NCBI GenBank assembly: GCA_964618785.1
Contig: CAZUCY010000110.1
Coordinates: 1-12,347, forward strand
Direction of reading: 5' to 3'
Source of the DNA: FEN-1297 sp964618785
GTDB lineage: Bacteria; Bacteroidota; Ignavibacteria; Ignavibacteriales; Ignavibacteriaceae
Length of the DNA: 12,347 nt
Below the pieces are notes generated by a model that saw only the letters and a list, made by a program, of their open reading frames with translations, was not told where the DNA came from and searched no databases. How positions within the stretch are numbered: the first letter of the stretch is position 1; each line of letters begins with the position of its first letter. Of this stretch, positions 5,475-12,246 are shown piece by piece. A program made the position numbers and the translations under genes.

Positions 5475-6374
5475 TTACTTCTTCACCAGATTTTTTTCGA
5501 ACCAATCGACTATCAACTCATAATCCGCCGGAATTTCGAGCCAGCCGTGTCCAAACCCAGCCCGGATATCAAGTTTGTGGGGCACTCCAAGCTCTTCAAG
5601 CCGTTTCATAAAAAGAACCGACTGCTGGTAAGGTACTAATTTATCCGAGTCGCCGGTTATAATAAACGTGGGCGGCATTTCAGCTGTGACCAGGCGAATC
5701 GGTGAATAGTCGACGGCGATTTTCTTTATTGTTTCCATATCGTCTACGTTGGCAGAGAAGACCCTGATAAAATGTTTATCGCCGGTCTCCGGCAGCGGGT
5801 GGTCACCGAGTGGAGTCAGATCGAGCAAATCGGCAGGCGGAAAAAAGCAGGCAACAGCCTGAATTTTACTGCTCATCTGCTCTACAGAATCTTTAGCCTG
5901 CGGGTCACCGTTTGAACCTGTAGCGCCTTGTAGAAGCGAAAGATGCCCGCCCGAGCTCTCCCCAACAATTGCAAGACGATCCGGATCTACTCCCCATTTT
6001 TTTGCATTGAAGCGGATGAACCGTACAGCACGGTCTATATCTTTTTTAATATCATCAATTCGATATCTGACTGCGCTGCTATGAACCACTGCAAATACAG
6101 TCTCGTGATGATTGGTAAGATGTTTAATCCGTTCAAGCCAGTTAGCCGATATAAGATCATGAGCGGAAATCCATCCCCCGCTCACCATAACGAGGACACC
6201 GATACCATTCGGATTTTCAGGTTTAAATAGATCCATAGTAAGAGCCATTCCGTCTTTACGCCCATAAATCAAATCCTCGGTCCTTGTATACGGCGCCGGT
6301 TGTGAAAAAATGATCCCTGTGAGAGACGAAAATAATACCGCGAACATTATTGTTATAATTCGGAATTTGTTCAT
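5475..6374 (-). CDS. Secreted alpha/beta hydrolase (esterase/lipase, BD-FAE-like)
   Basis: This is an exported serine hydrolase of 299 residues. The first 24 residues are a signal peptide (MNKFRIITIMFAVLFSSLTG, then IIFS), with cleavage likely before QPAP. The nucleophile is Ser140 in GESSGG (138-143); the acid is probably Asp244 in GDSDKLVP (241-248) and the base His276 in GFGHGW. MVSGGWIS (63-70) stands where relatives carry the HGGG oxyanion motif, so the usual His is replaced. Relatives include carbohydrate acetyl and feruloyl esterases and other small-ester hydrolases. The frame is open 14 codons further up, but ATG 6374 has AAAGGAG at 8 nt and opens a clean signal peptide. A broken glycoside hydrolase gene lies upstream on the same strand, which suggests a former polysaccharide-degradation cluster. 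Confidence 0.85.
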   Translation of the reverse strand: MNKFRIITIMFAVLFSSLTGIIFSQPAPYTRTEDLIYGRKDGMALTMDLFKPENPNGIGVLVMVSGGWISAHDLISANWLERIKHLTNHHETVFAVVHSSAVRYRIDDIKKDIDRAVRFIRFNAKKWGVDPDRLAIVGESSGGHLSLLQGATGSNGDPQAKDSVEQMSSKIQAVACFFPPADLLDLTPLGDHPLPETGDKHFIRVFSANVDDMETIKKIAVDYSPIRLVTAEMPPTFIITGDSDKLVPYQQSVLFMKRLEELGVPHKLDIRAGFGHGWLEIPADYELIVDWFEKNLVKK

Positions 6375-6418
6375 TTTAGAACTCCTTTTTTTAGTACAAC
6401 TTTTTATAAACATAAACT

Positions 6419-6452
6419 AACTAAAAAAAAATCAGAATTCATCTTTTTAGTT
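6419..6452. repeat. 9-bp inverted repeat upstream of the hydrolase gene
   Basis: AACTAAAAA (6419-6427) and TTTTTAGTT (6444-6452) pair perfectly around 16 nt, 45 nt upstream of the hydrolase start. It could be a weak terminator for transcription coming from the broken GH127 gene or part of the hydrolase leader. The stem has only one G:C pair. Confidence 0.25.
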
Positions 6453-6632
6453 TGAATTAATTTCCTCATTTATGAAGATTGAATGGATTTTCATCCTTTT
6501 CGATGCAGTCTGCTTGCCTGTACAATCGCGTTAAGTTTATCAATTTACTGTTATGCTATTCATTTACATTTTTTGATTCAGATCTAGTATTGAGTAAGGA
6601 CAGTGTCTCTATAATGATAATTAAACCTTCCA

Positions 6633-7190
6633 TTAGGCGCTGCGTCTCCGTTCGTATAAAAGCACGATCGCTCTAAGGATAGATGTCGAAGGTAATCTTT
6701 GAAATAAGGGAATTCCATTTTCTGCTATATTTACTTTACCGGGACCTACTTTTGTAAAAAGCAGATCAACTATTCGGCATCCGGCATCGAGTACTTTTAG
6801 ATCTTTTGTTTGATCATAATACGCTAGCAATCCTAACAAAGTACATTTTTGACCCCAAACATCCCATCCCCATAGATAATGCTGTTTATCATAGGTCCCG
6901 ATATATCCGTCAGGTGTTTGAGTTTGAAGTAATTCATTTAAGGCTGTATCAATTTTCGCTAAATGTTCGGTAGTTGGCTGATAAGAATATGCTAACATAG
7001 CCGACAAAATCCATTTACCCCAATAATCGCATCGCCAGCCGCTGAAGTCATTTTCAATACGAAGCCGAAATGGTTGGACTAGCTTTTCAATGCTTTGTGC
7101 CATTACCCGGTTATCAATACACAAATTAATTTTCTTACCCAGGTATCCTTCAATTTTAGCTGATGATGAAGAATCTCCTTTATTTAGCAA
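6633..7190 (-). pseudogene. GH127/DUF1680 (beta-L-arabinofuranosidase-like) glycoside hydrolase, N-terminal fragment
   Basis: The 185-residue frame matches only the first part of the GH127/DUF1680 family, whose members are about 600-800 residues long and remove L-arabinofuranose from plant polysaccharides. Recognisable segments are AKIEGYLGKKINLCIDNRV, DYWGKWILSAMLAYSYQPT, LLQTQTPDGYIGTYD, WDVWGQKCTLLGLLAYYDQT and STSILRAIVLLYER. Family sequences continue YERTGDxRYLDFA, but here the frame turns into RRRSA and stops; downstream DNA in any frame does not resume the family. The catalytic region further along the barrel is therefore missing. No ATG begins the frame; TTG 7190-7188 is possible, but the frame is open further up to a TAA, with no signal peptide seen. 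This is a decayed remnant. Confidence 0.75.
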
Positions 7191-7316
7191 TAAACTTTTA
7201 AGAAGGGTAGTTAGAATCTTGGATTACTATGTATTCTTTCACATTCGGTGCAGACTATCAATATTTTATCAAATTTGGTAAAATTACATTGCCTAGCCCT
7301 TCCCCGTGTATCTTTA

Positions 7317-7345
7317 ATTTGGGAATATTTTTAATCTTCCCAAAT
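7317..7345. terminator. Hairpin, possible terminator
   Basis: ATTTGGGAA (7317-7325) and TTCCCAAAT (7337-7345) form a perfect 9-bp stem with an 11-nt loop. It stands just upstream of a promoter-like sequence and may insulate it from upstream transcription. No T run follows on either strand. Confidence 0.35.
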
Positions 7346-7353
7346 ACAAAATA

Positions 7354-7382
7354 TTGACAATATATGATTAAAAGATTACATT
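7354..7382 (+). promoter_or_regulatory. Sigma-70-like promoter
   Basis: TTGACA (7354-7359) and TACATT (7377-7382) are spaced by exactly 17 nt. Transcription would begin near 7390 and run through the small frame at 7520-7648 toward the T9SS cargo gene. The call rests on consensus match alone in AT-rich DNA. Confidence 0.4.
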
Positions 7383-7519
7383 ATTATCTCATTTCCAGCG
7401 CCACTATATAAGATGAAGTTAAATAAATTTAATGGAACTTATACCCTATTTTCTAAATTGATTGGGACGATACTTAATAAAATAAAGTTTTATAGGCTAT
7501 CTAATTCTTAGAGGGTACT

Positions 7520-7648
7520 ATGAAAAGCATAAAATATTTTATAACAAGATCTGTAATATCAATAATTATTTCATCTATCTTTTTATTTTTTGTTGCTATA
7601 TTTTTTTTAGCCTCTATATTCTTCTTTAGAGAGAAACAAACTATTTGA
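7520..7648 (+). CDS. Possible 42-residue single-pass membrane miniprotein
   Basis: A short frame begins at ATG 7520 with AGAGGG four bases upstream and ends at TGA 7646-7648. The peptide has a basic start (MKSIKYFITR), a hydrophobic core of about 27 residues rich in Ile and Phe, and a charged end (REKQTI), which is the layout of a single-pass membrane peptide. A promoter-like sequence lies 137 nt upstream and the 41-nt stem-loop starts 17 nt after the stop, where a terminator might be expected. No family is recognised. AT-rich DNA produces Phe/Ile/Lys-rich frames by chance, so this is tentative. Confidence 0.35.
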   Translation: MKSIKYFITRSVISIIISSIFLFFVAIFFLASIFFFREKQTI

Positions 7649-7664
7649 CCTAAATTTATAAGGG

Positions 7665-7705
7665 CTTATTCCTAATTTTCCGCCAGGGGGAAAATTTCCA
7701 ATAAG
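7665..7705. repeat. 41-nt stem-loop repeat, copy 1
   Basis: CTTATT (7665-7670) pairs with AATAAG (7700-7705), and AATTTTCC (7674-7681) pairs with GGAAAATT in the right arm, leaving a symmetric CCT/TCC internal loop. Copy 2 at 10125-10165 has the same length and 35 of 41 identical bases. It is 180 nt upstream of the T9SS cargo start and 17 nt after the possible miniprotein. Confidence 0.7.
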
Positions 7706-7885
7706 TTTTCACTATTGATGTTCCTGAGGGACGTGTGTTTTTAGTTGTCGGATATAAATGATTTAATCTTATAACTTTAAATAGTGGAAGCATAAAAACT
7801 ACTTCATATAAGAATCAAATCAATTTATATATATAACAATTCAAAAGGGATTATTCCGTTTTGAATTCAAATCAGCGGAGGTTCT

Positions 7886-9847
7886 ATGTATAAAAAGTCA
7901 CTCTTTCTTTTAGTTTTAATTTTTACTGTTGCAGTAAATGCACAATGGATACAAACCAACGGACCGTATGGTGGAGGGATAAGGGCTTTGATGGTTAGCG
8001 ATTCGAATCTCTTTGCTTCAAATGGGTACGGCGTTTTTCGTTCCACTGATAGCGGTAATGACTGGATCCAAGTCGAACCTAATCTGAGTATTTTTCGAAG
8101 TATATCTTGTTTTACCAGGATCGGGATGAATCTTTTTGCCGGATCTGACGATGGCTTCACCGGCACAGGTGTCTTTCTTTCAACCAATGATGGCGCAAAC
8201 TGGACTGTTGCCAATACCGGTTTGACAAACAATTATGTTGAGTCTCTTGCTGTCTTAGGTGCAAATCTCTTTGCCGGGACTGAGGGCGGCGGTGTCTTTC
8301 TTTCCACCAATAATGGGACAAATTGGACCGCAGTCGATTCCGGTTTGACAAATTCTTTCGTATATTCGCTTGGGGTATCTGGCACAAGCATATTTGCCGG
8401 GACTGAGGGCGGTGTTTTTTGTTCATGTAACAACGGAGCAAGCTGGACACCTGCCGATTCCGGATTGCCAAAGTTTCAGGGAATTCCTTTCGAAATTTCT
8501 TTCTGCTTTTCAGATACAAACCTGTTTTGCACGGTCGGCGGTTGTGGCGTTTTCCGCTCCACAGACAATGGGAAAAGCTGGATAAGCGTATGTACGACTG
8601 GTCCGATTTCTCATGCTGGTGCAATCTTTATGAATGACACGATCCTGTTTGCAGGCACATGTGGCGCAGGAATTTTCCGTTCGACTGATTATGGCGTCAC
8701 GTGGACTCTTACGGACTCCAGTTTGACGCATCCCTACATTGATTGTTTTTGTGTTAGCGGTTCCTACCTCTTCGCCGGGGATATACACAACGGGGTGTAT
8801 CGTACCAATAACAATGGCGACAATTGGACTCAAGTTAACCAAGGAATATTTCTTATTATCAATTGCGTTGTTGTTAGAGGAACGGATCTCTATGCCGGAA
8901 CCGCAGGTGGTGGTGTCTTTCTTACCACCGATAACGGTATTAGTTGGAATCCATTGTCAAATTATTGCGCCTCGCAAGAAGGATTCAATAGCGGCATATC
9001 CGCACTTGTTGTAACCGATACAACAATCTTTATTTCGAATAACAATTATGTTGATCTTTCCACCAATAATGGTGAGAGCTGGACAGAACTTGACTCCGTT
9101 CGTTCAAATACACCTATCTATGCCCTTACAATTTTAGACACAAACCTCTTTGCAGGTGCAGGAGGATCGGGAGCCTTTCGTTCCAGTAATAATGGATCAA
9201 GCTGGATTCCAATCGATTCTGGTCTAACAAACGACACTGTCTGGGCGCTTACCTCCAGCAGCATCAATGTTTTTGCCGGAACACAGAATGGTCTCTTTCT
9301 TTCAACCAACGAAGGAGTGAGTTGGACTCAAGTTAACAAGGGTCAGAGTTTTTCACGCGTATTTGCCCTCACGGTTAGCGGCGAGAATCTTTATGCCTGC
9401 ACTGATGCCGGCGCTTATGTCTCCACCGACAATGGATCGAGTTGGACCGCCGAGCCAGGCTTATCGAAAAACGATATTATTGGTCTTGCAGCATCAAAGA
9501 ATTTCCTCTTTGCTGCAACTTCTGCCGGAGTCTGGAAACACCAATTATTAGACACAGATGTTGAAGGAACCAACAAACTACCAAAGCATTTTTCGCTGCA
9601 GCAAAATTTCCCGAATCCTTTTAATCCAAGTACGGTTATAAATTATTCCGTTCCTAATTTAAGTATGGTTACAATTAAAGTTTATGATGTTCTTGGAAGA
9701 GAAATAACAACTTTAGTTAATGAAGAAAAATCTGCGGGAAATTATATTGTACAATTTAATGCAGGTAATCTTTCGAGTGGAATATATTTTTACCGGATGA
9801 AATCGGGGAGTTTTTCACAGACGAAGAAATTTTTACTGTTGAAATGA
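7886..9847 (+). CDS. Secreted beta-propeller-like repeat protein with type IX secretion sorting domain
   Basis: This 653-residue protein is exported through Sec (signal peptide 1-19, ending VAVNA before QW) and then through the type IX system. Residues about 35-550 hold twelve repeats of some 40-45 residues built on GVFxSTxxGxxWT followed by VxSLxVxGxxLFAGT; repeats 2 and 3, for example, are GVFLSTNDGANWTVA and GVFLSTNNGTNWTAV. This is the BNR/sialidase-like or photosystem-stability-factor type of blade, expected to fold as one or two beta propellers. The last 89 residues (LPKHFSLQQNFPNPFNPSTV to KKFLLLK) are a type A sorting domain, removed or anchored at the outer membrane on secretion. GGAGG lies 5 nt before the ATG. 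The blades look structural or binding; no enzymatic residues were identified. The gene stands alone, between a 41-nt repeat upstream and a 48-nt repeat 6 nt after its stop. Confidence 0.9.
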   Translation: MYKKSLFLLVLIFTVAVNAQWIQTNGPYGGGIRALMVSDSNLFASNGYGVFRSTDSGNDWIQVEPNLSIFRSISCFTRIGMNLFAGSDDGFTGTGVFLSTNDGANWTVANTGLTNNYVESLAVLGANLFAGTEGGGVFLSTNNGTNWTAVDSGLTNSFVYSLGVSGTSIFAGTEGGVFCSCNNGASWTPADSGLPKFQGIPFEISFCFSDTNLFCTVGGCGVFRSTDNGKSWISVCTTGPISHAGAIFMNDTILFAGTCGAGIFRSTDYGVTWTLTDSSLTHPYIDCFCVSGSYLFAGDIHNGVYRTNNNGDNWTQVNQGIFLIINCVVVRGTDLYAGTAGGGVFLTTDNGISWNPLSNYCASQEGFNSGISALVVTDTTIFISNNNYVDLSTNNGESWTELDSVRSNTPIYALTILDTNLFAGAGGSGAFRSSNNGSSWIPIDSGLTNDTVWALTSSSINVFAGTQNGLFLSTNEGVSWTQVNKGQSFSRVFALTVSGENLYACTDAGAYVSTDNGSSWTAEPGLSKNDIIGLAASKNFLFAATSAGVWKHQLLDTDVEGTNKLPKHFSLQQNFPNPFNPSTVINYSVPNLSMVTIKVYDVLGREITTLVNEEKSAGNYIVQFNAGNLSSGIYFYRMKSGSFSQTKKFLLLK

Positions 9848-9853
9848 TCTGGC

Positions 9854-9901
9854 TGAATTTACAAACTGTTATCTGTGCTGTAGACGCCTGTGCTGCTAAA
9901 A
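9854..9901. repeat. 48-nt repeat, copy A, within a hairpin
   Basis: The block starts 7 nt after the T9SS cargo stop and matches 10868-10915 at 43 of 48 bases; the common core is GTTATCTGTGCTGT. In this copy TTATCTGTGC (9869-9878) also pairs perfectly with GCACAGATAA (9913-9922). A second CTGTGC inside the loop (9889-9894) could compete for the same partner, giving two alternative stems. Confidence 0.7.
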
Positions 9902-10050
9902 ACTGTTTCACGGCACAGATAAATATTTTTGAAACTTTAATATTTATCACTAAGCATATAATGATGCACAAAACATATTCGGGGAATTTTTAAACAAGTT
10001 AATTTTTATGGTATGATCGCACGGATTGGGGTTACTATTGTCCTGGCTTA

Positions 10051-10085
10051 TAAGGCTTTTAAGAAATAGAAGCCTTAGATTTTTT
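10051..10085 (+). terminator. Rho-independent terminator downstream of the T9SS cargo gene
   Basis: TAAGGCTT (10051-10058) and AAGCCTTA (10070-10077) form a perfect 8-bp stem with an 11-nt loop, and six T residues follow at 10080-10085. It lies about 200 nt after the cargo stop and would end that transcript after the 48-nt repeat. Confidence 0.6.
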
Positions 10086-10124
10086 CTTGACATTAAGTAG
10101 TTAATATTGTTACATTTCTCAATA

Positions 10125-10165
10125 CTTATTCCCAATTTTCCGCCAATGAGAAAATTCTCAATAAG
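10125..10165. repeat. 41-nt stem-loop repeat, copy 2
   Basis: This copy has the same length and orientation as 7665-7705. CTTATT and AATAAG form the outer stem and AATTTTC pairs with GAAAATT inside. Four of the six differences fall in the internal loop or apex, so the paired segments are better conserved than the rest. It is 154 nt upstream of the start at 10319. Confidence 0.7.
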
Positions 10166-10318
10166 CTTTCGGATGTAATTAGTTGTTAGAAAACAACTCT
10201 TTTGCGAGGCAAATGCATGAAAGCTTCTTATTATTCCTTCGTAATACTTTTTATGGAATGATTTTAATTGTATAATAAATAATGCTGTATTAAAAGACAA
10301 CTAAAAAAAGAGGTTGTT

Positions 10319-10744
10319 ATGAAAAAGATCGGTTTAATATCGGCAATGGTTCTGATACTATTTATTACCATTTCTGCTAAGATGGGGAATGAGAACTGGA
10401 TTTACGGTGGGACCAGCAGTGAGAATAATGTTCAAGAATACGCTTGGTACTGGGCAAACCCATGTACAAAGATATCGGATAATGTAATTGAAATTGAAGT
10501 GGGATATAACTGGACTGATGCTGGAAGGACTCGCTATGTAAAACCTTCTAATATCAGATGCACCGTGTATTATATTGACTTTGATCTATCTATTGAATCA
10601 TACCGGGAACGCTCTTCCTGGGATTTTGATCTTAATAATGTATCAGGTCCCGAAGTTCTTTATCCATATGGGTATGACTGGAATCATGTTGAACCCGGTA
10701 CAGTAGCAAATGAACAACTCCAAATAGTCAAAAGATTTCAGTAA
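10319..10744 (+). CDS. Secreted protein, surface-adhesin E-like
   Basis: This 141-residue protein has a signal peptide (MKKIGLISAMVLILFITISA, 1-20). The mature part, starting near KMGNENWIYGG, has the outline of the surface-adhesin protein E family: an early tryptophan, a charged beta-rich middle, VYYIDFD where relatives carry a YxIDC motif, a YRERSSWDFD strand, and a closing WNHVEPGTVANEQLQIV that matches the family's WxxIxPGSVxExL ending. The cysteine usual in the YxIDC motif and the final cysteine are both absent, so the family's disulfide is not formed; only one cysteine (residue 49) is left. Its function is unknown, perhaps surface attachment or stress. AGAGG stands 6 nt before the ATG. 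It is flanked by the two 48-nt repeats and has a 41-nt repeat upstream, repeating the layout around the T9SS cargo gene. Confidence 0.7.
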   Translation: MKKIGLISAMVLILFITISAKMGNENWIYGGTSSENNVQEYAWYWANPCTKISDNVIEIEVGYNWTDAGRTRYVKPSNIRCTVYYIDFDLSIESYRERSSWDFDLNNVSGPEVLYPYGYDWNHVEPGTVANEQLQIVKRFQ

Positions 10745-10867
10745 AATAAAAACGACCAGGAAAGCCGCCAGCAATATTAACACTGCCTTGCAGCGTGACT
10801 TCCTATAATGTACAGTATAAGAAGCTAAAATTAATACTTAAGCATGCATGGTTGAAATAAAATTGAT

Positions 10868-10915
10868 TGAATTTATAAACCGTTATCTGTGCTGTGGACG
10901 CCTGCCCTGCTAAAA
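10868..10915. repeat. 48-nt repeat, copy B
   Basis: It matches 9854-9901 at 43 of 48 bases in the same orientation, 1014 bp downstream. It lies 124 nt after the surface-adhesin E-like gene. The partner GCACAGATAA of copy A is missing here, because an insertion sequence begins five bases further on. Confidence 0.7.
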
Positions 10916-10917
10916 TA

Positions 10918-10920
10918 CTT
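10918..10920. repeat. Possible 3-bp target-site duplication, left
   Basis: CTT directly precedes the left terminal repeat, and CTT directly follows the right one at 12274-12276. Three bases agree by chance once in 64, so this is only suggestive. Confidence 0.35.
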
Positions 10921-10949
10921 GTCGTGTTAGGTCATAATAAAAGGTAACC
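10921..10949 (+). repeat. IS left terminal inverted repeat
   Basis: It begins GTCGTGTTAGGTCATAATA and ends AGGTAACC. Compared with the right end it carries two extra bases after GTCGT. Confidence 0.75.
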
Positions 10950-10978
10950 GAAAGATTGTAAAAAAATATGTTAATAAA

Positions 10979-10998
10979 TAGGTTCATAATAGGTTAAG
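10979..10998 (+). repeat. Degenerate internal copy of the IS terminal repeat
   Basis: TAGGTTCATAATAGGTTAAG resembles the terminal core TAGGTCATAATA...AGGTAACC, in the same orientation as the left end and 58 bp inward. It may be a second transposase-binding site or a remnant of an older end. Confidence 0.4.
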
Positions 10999-11084
10999 AT
11001 TATAAAAATAAAGTAATAATAATTGTTTCTTTCTTTTTTTGATACTTTTTTTCTTTCTTTGTTAATAGTTGATAACTCAAAAAT

Positions 11085-12227
11085 CTAATACAGCCTTAGG
11101 ACATTTTTAATTTTGGTTTTAACTTTCTTTTCAAGTACAAAAGGATCAAGCGACTTAAAGATTTTTGTGAGTTCTATTTTCTTTGTTGTTTTGATGTGTT
11201 CATTAGCCAACAGTCTCTGATATGGAGTCAGAGGAGAAGAAAACTTTTTTATGATTTTAGAACCTTCTCTTTTCTTTTCAATCAGCTTAAAAGCAGGGAT
11301 GAAGAGGTTCAGATAAAATCTCCATTCGTTCCTGTAAAGATCATTAAGAATCTGAACAGTCTGAATTTTATCAAATCTTTGGTAACCAATAAACTGTCTT
11401 ACGTGAGTCCAGTTTTTCTCTTCAACATGGGCGTTATCATTTTTCTTGTATTCTCTTGAACGTGTGTACTGAACCGGGTTTTTCTTATTTGTAAAATATT
11501 CCAGCAGCATGTAGTTGAGTAGTTCTCCACCATTATCACAGTCAAAGCCAAGTACTTTGAAAGGAAGTGCCTTCCTGATGCTTTTAATGGCATCAAAGAC
11601 CCCTTGTTTACCCTTGCCCCATACGGCTGTCTGTTCTGTCCAACCGGTCGCAATATCAACGACATCTAGTGTAAGGGCAAACTGACCGCTTACCGAAGTA
11701 CCACAGTGAGCTACAGTATCTGCCTCTATAAAACCAGGCTTTGATTCATCCCATTGATTTAACTTTATAGGGACTTGTTTCATTAACAGAGAACCGGGTT
11801 TAGTAGTGGAAAGACCGAACTTCTTATACTTTGATTTAAGTTTTCTAAGCAATCGCTTAATAGTGCTGGCAGAGATTTCTAATAAAAGTTTTATATCATT
11901 TTCAGTTAAATGGTTCCTGCTATGAAGCTCATAATAAGGAAGCCACAGGGGAATAGCTGCTTTTAATCTTTCTGAGCATGCAAGATTAGTTAGTACCCAA
12001 ATATCTTTAAGAAAATCCAGAATTGCTTGGCTGCGATATATCTTGGGCCTTCCTTTTTTATTGTTATGAACTGTCTGTTTTCTATAAATAAGTCTGATGG
12101 CATATTTCCTATTTAATCCACAGACAGTACAAAGTTCATCAAGAATAAGTGATTTTTCAGCTTTCGTCGCTGTAAAATATCGCTTCCTAAGTTCAATAAG
12201 ATATTCTTTTTTAGCAGAATTACTCAT
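11085..12227 (-). CDS. DDE transposase with integrase (rve) catalytic core
   Basis: This 380-residue protein catalyses movement of the surrounding element. Residues 1-130 contain helix-turn-helix segments for end recognition, including LDELCTVCGLNRKYAIRLIY and LLLEISASTIKRLLRKLKSK. The catalytic core begins with PGFIEADTVAHCG (Asp170), continues LDVVDIATGWTEQTAVWGKG, has LGFDCDNGGELLN (Asp231) and NDNAHVEEKNWTHVR (Glu269), giving a complete D-D-E triad with the 37-residue spacing usual for this fold. The C-terminal part (EWRFYLNLFIPAFKL, REGSKIIKKF, LTPYQRLL) is typical of a subgroup commonly labelled integrase catalytic domain protein. AGAGGG lies 6 nt before the ATG at 12227-12225. The gene is intact and lies wholly within the terminal repeats. 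Confidence 0.88.
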   Translation of the reverse strand: MSNSAKKEYLIELRKRYFTATKAEKSLILDELCTVCGLNRKYAIRLIYRKQTVHNNKKGRPKIYRSQAILDFLKDIWVLTNLACSERLKAAIPLWLPYYELHSRNHLTENDIKLLLEISASTIKRLLRKLKSKYKKFGLSTTKPGSLLMKQVPIKLNQWDESKPGFIEADTVAHCGTSVSGQFALTLDVVDIATGWTEQTAVWGKGKQGVFDAIKSIRKALPFKVLGFDCDNGGELLNYMLLEYFTNKKNPVQYTRSREYKKNDNAHVEEKNWTHVRQFIGYQRFDKIQTVQILNDLYRNEWRFYLNLFIPAFKLIEKKREGSKIIKKFSSPLTPYQRLLANEHIKTTKKIELTKIFKSLDPFVLEKKVKTKIKNVLRLY

Positions 12228-12246
12228 AGATAACCCTCTAATTTTT

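Larger units (their letters stand above)
7191..7885. other. Long intergenic region with promoter, hairpins, a small ORF and a repeat
   Basis: About 700 bp separate the GH127 fragment from the T9SS cargo gene. The region is AT-rich. It contains the hairpin at 7317-7345, the promoter-like pair at 7354-7382, the 42-codon frame at 7520-7648 and the 41-nt repeat at 7665-7705. Beyond these nothing recognisable was found. Confidence 0.5.
9848..10318. other. Intergenic region with repeats and a terminator, no gene accepted
   Basis: This 471-nt stretch holds the 48-nt repeat (9854-9901), a terminator-like hairpin (10051-10085) and the 41-nt repeat (10125-10165). A 116-codon minus-strand frame (9950-10300) crosses all but the first and shows no family likeness or ribosome site, so it was not accepted. 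Confidence 0.5.

Noticed and set aside
6375..6413. 14-codon N-terminal extension of the alpha/beta hydrolase
   Set aside because: AAAGGAG stands directly before the ATG at 6374, which opens a clean signal peptide; the extension would bury it.
6479..6676. 65-codon plus-strand frame upstream of the hydrolase gene
   Set aside because: No ribosome site or family likeness, and its 3' end runs antisense into the GH127 fragment.
8157..8842. Several minus-strand frames opposite the T9SS cargo gene
   Set aside because: They are antisense shadows created by the repeated blade codons, with repetitive Arg/Gln/His content.
8190..9440. CRISPR-like regular repeats
   Set aside because: The periodicity of about 120-130 bp is in frame and encodes protein blades, not short identical repeats with unique spacers.
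7886..9847. Calling the repeat protein a sialidase
   Set aside because: The blades resemble BNR repeats, but no catalytic Arg triad, Tyr or Asp arrangement of sialidases was seen.
9950..10300. 116-codon minus-strand frame between the two secreted-protein genes
   Set aside because: It overlaps the terminator hairpin and the 41-nt repeat, has no ribosome site or recognisable domain, and its composition is what AT-rich non-coding DNA gives.
9854..10915. 48-nt repeats as integron attC sites
   Set aside because: The RYYYAAC/GTTRRRY core sites and paired arms are not present, and no integron integrase is in the window.
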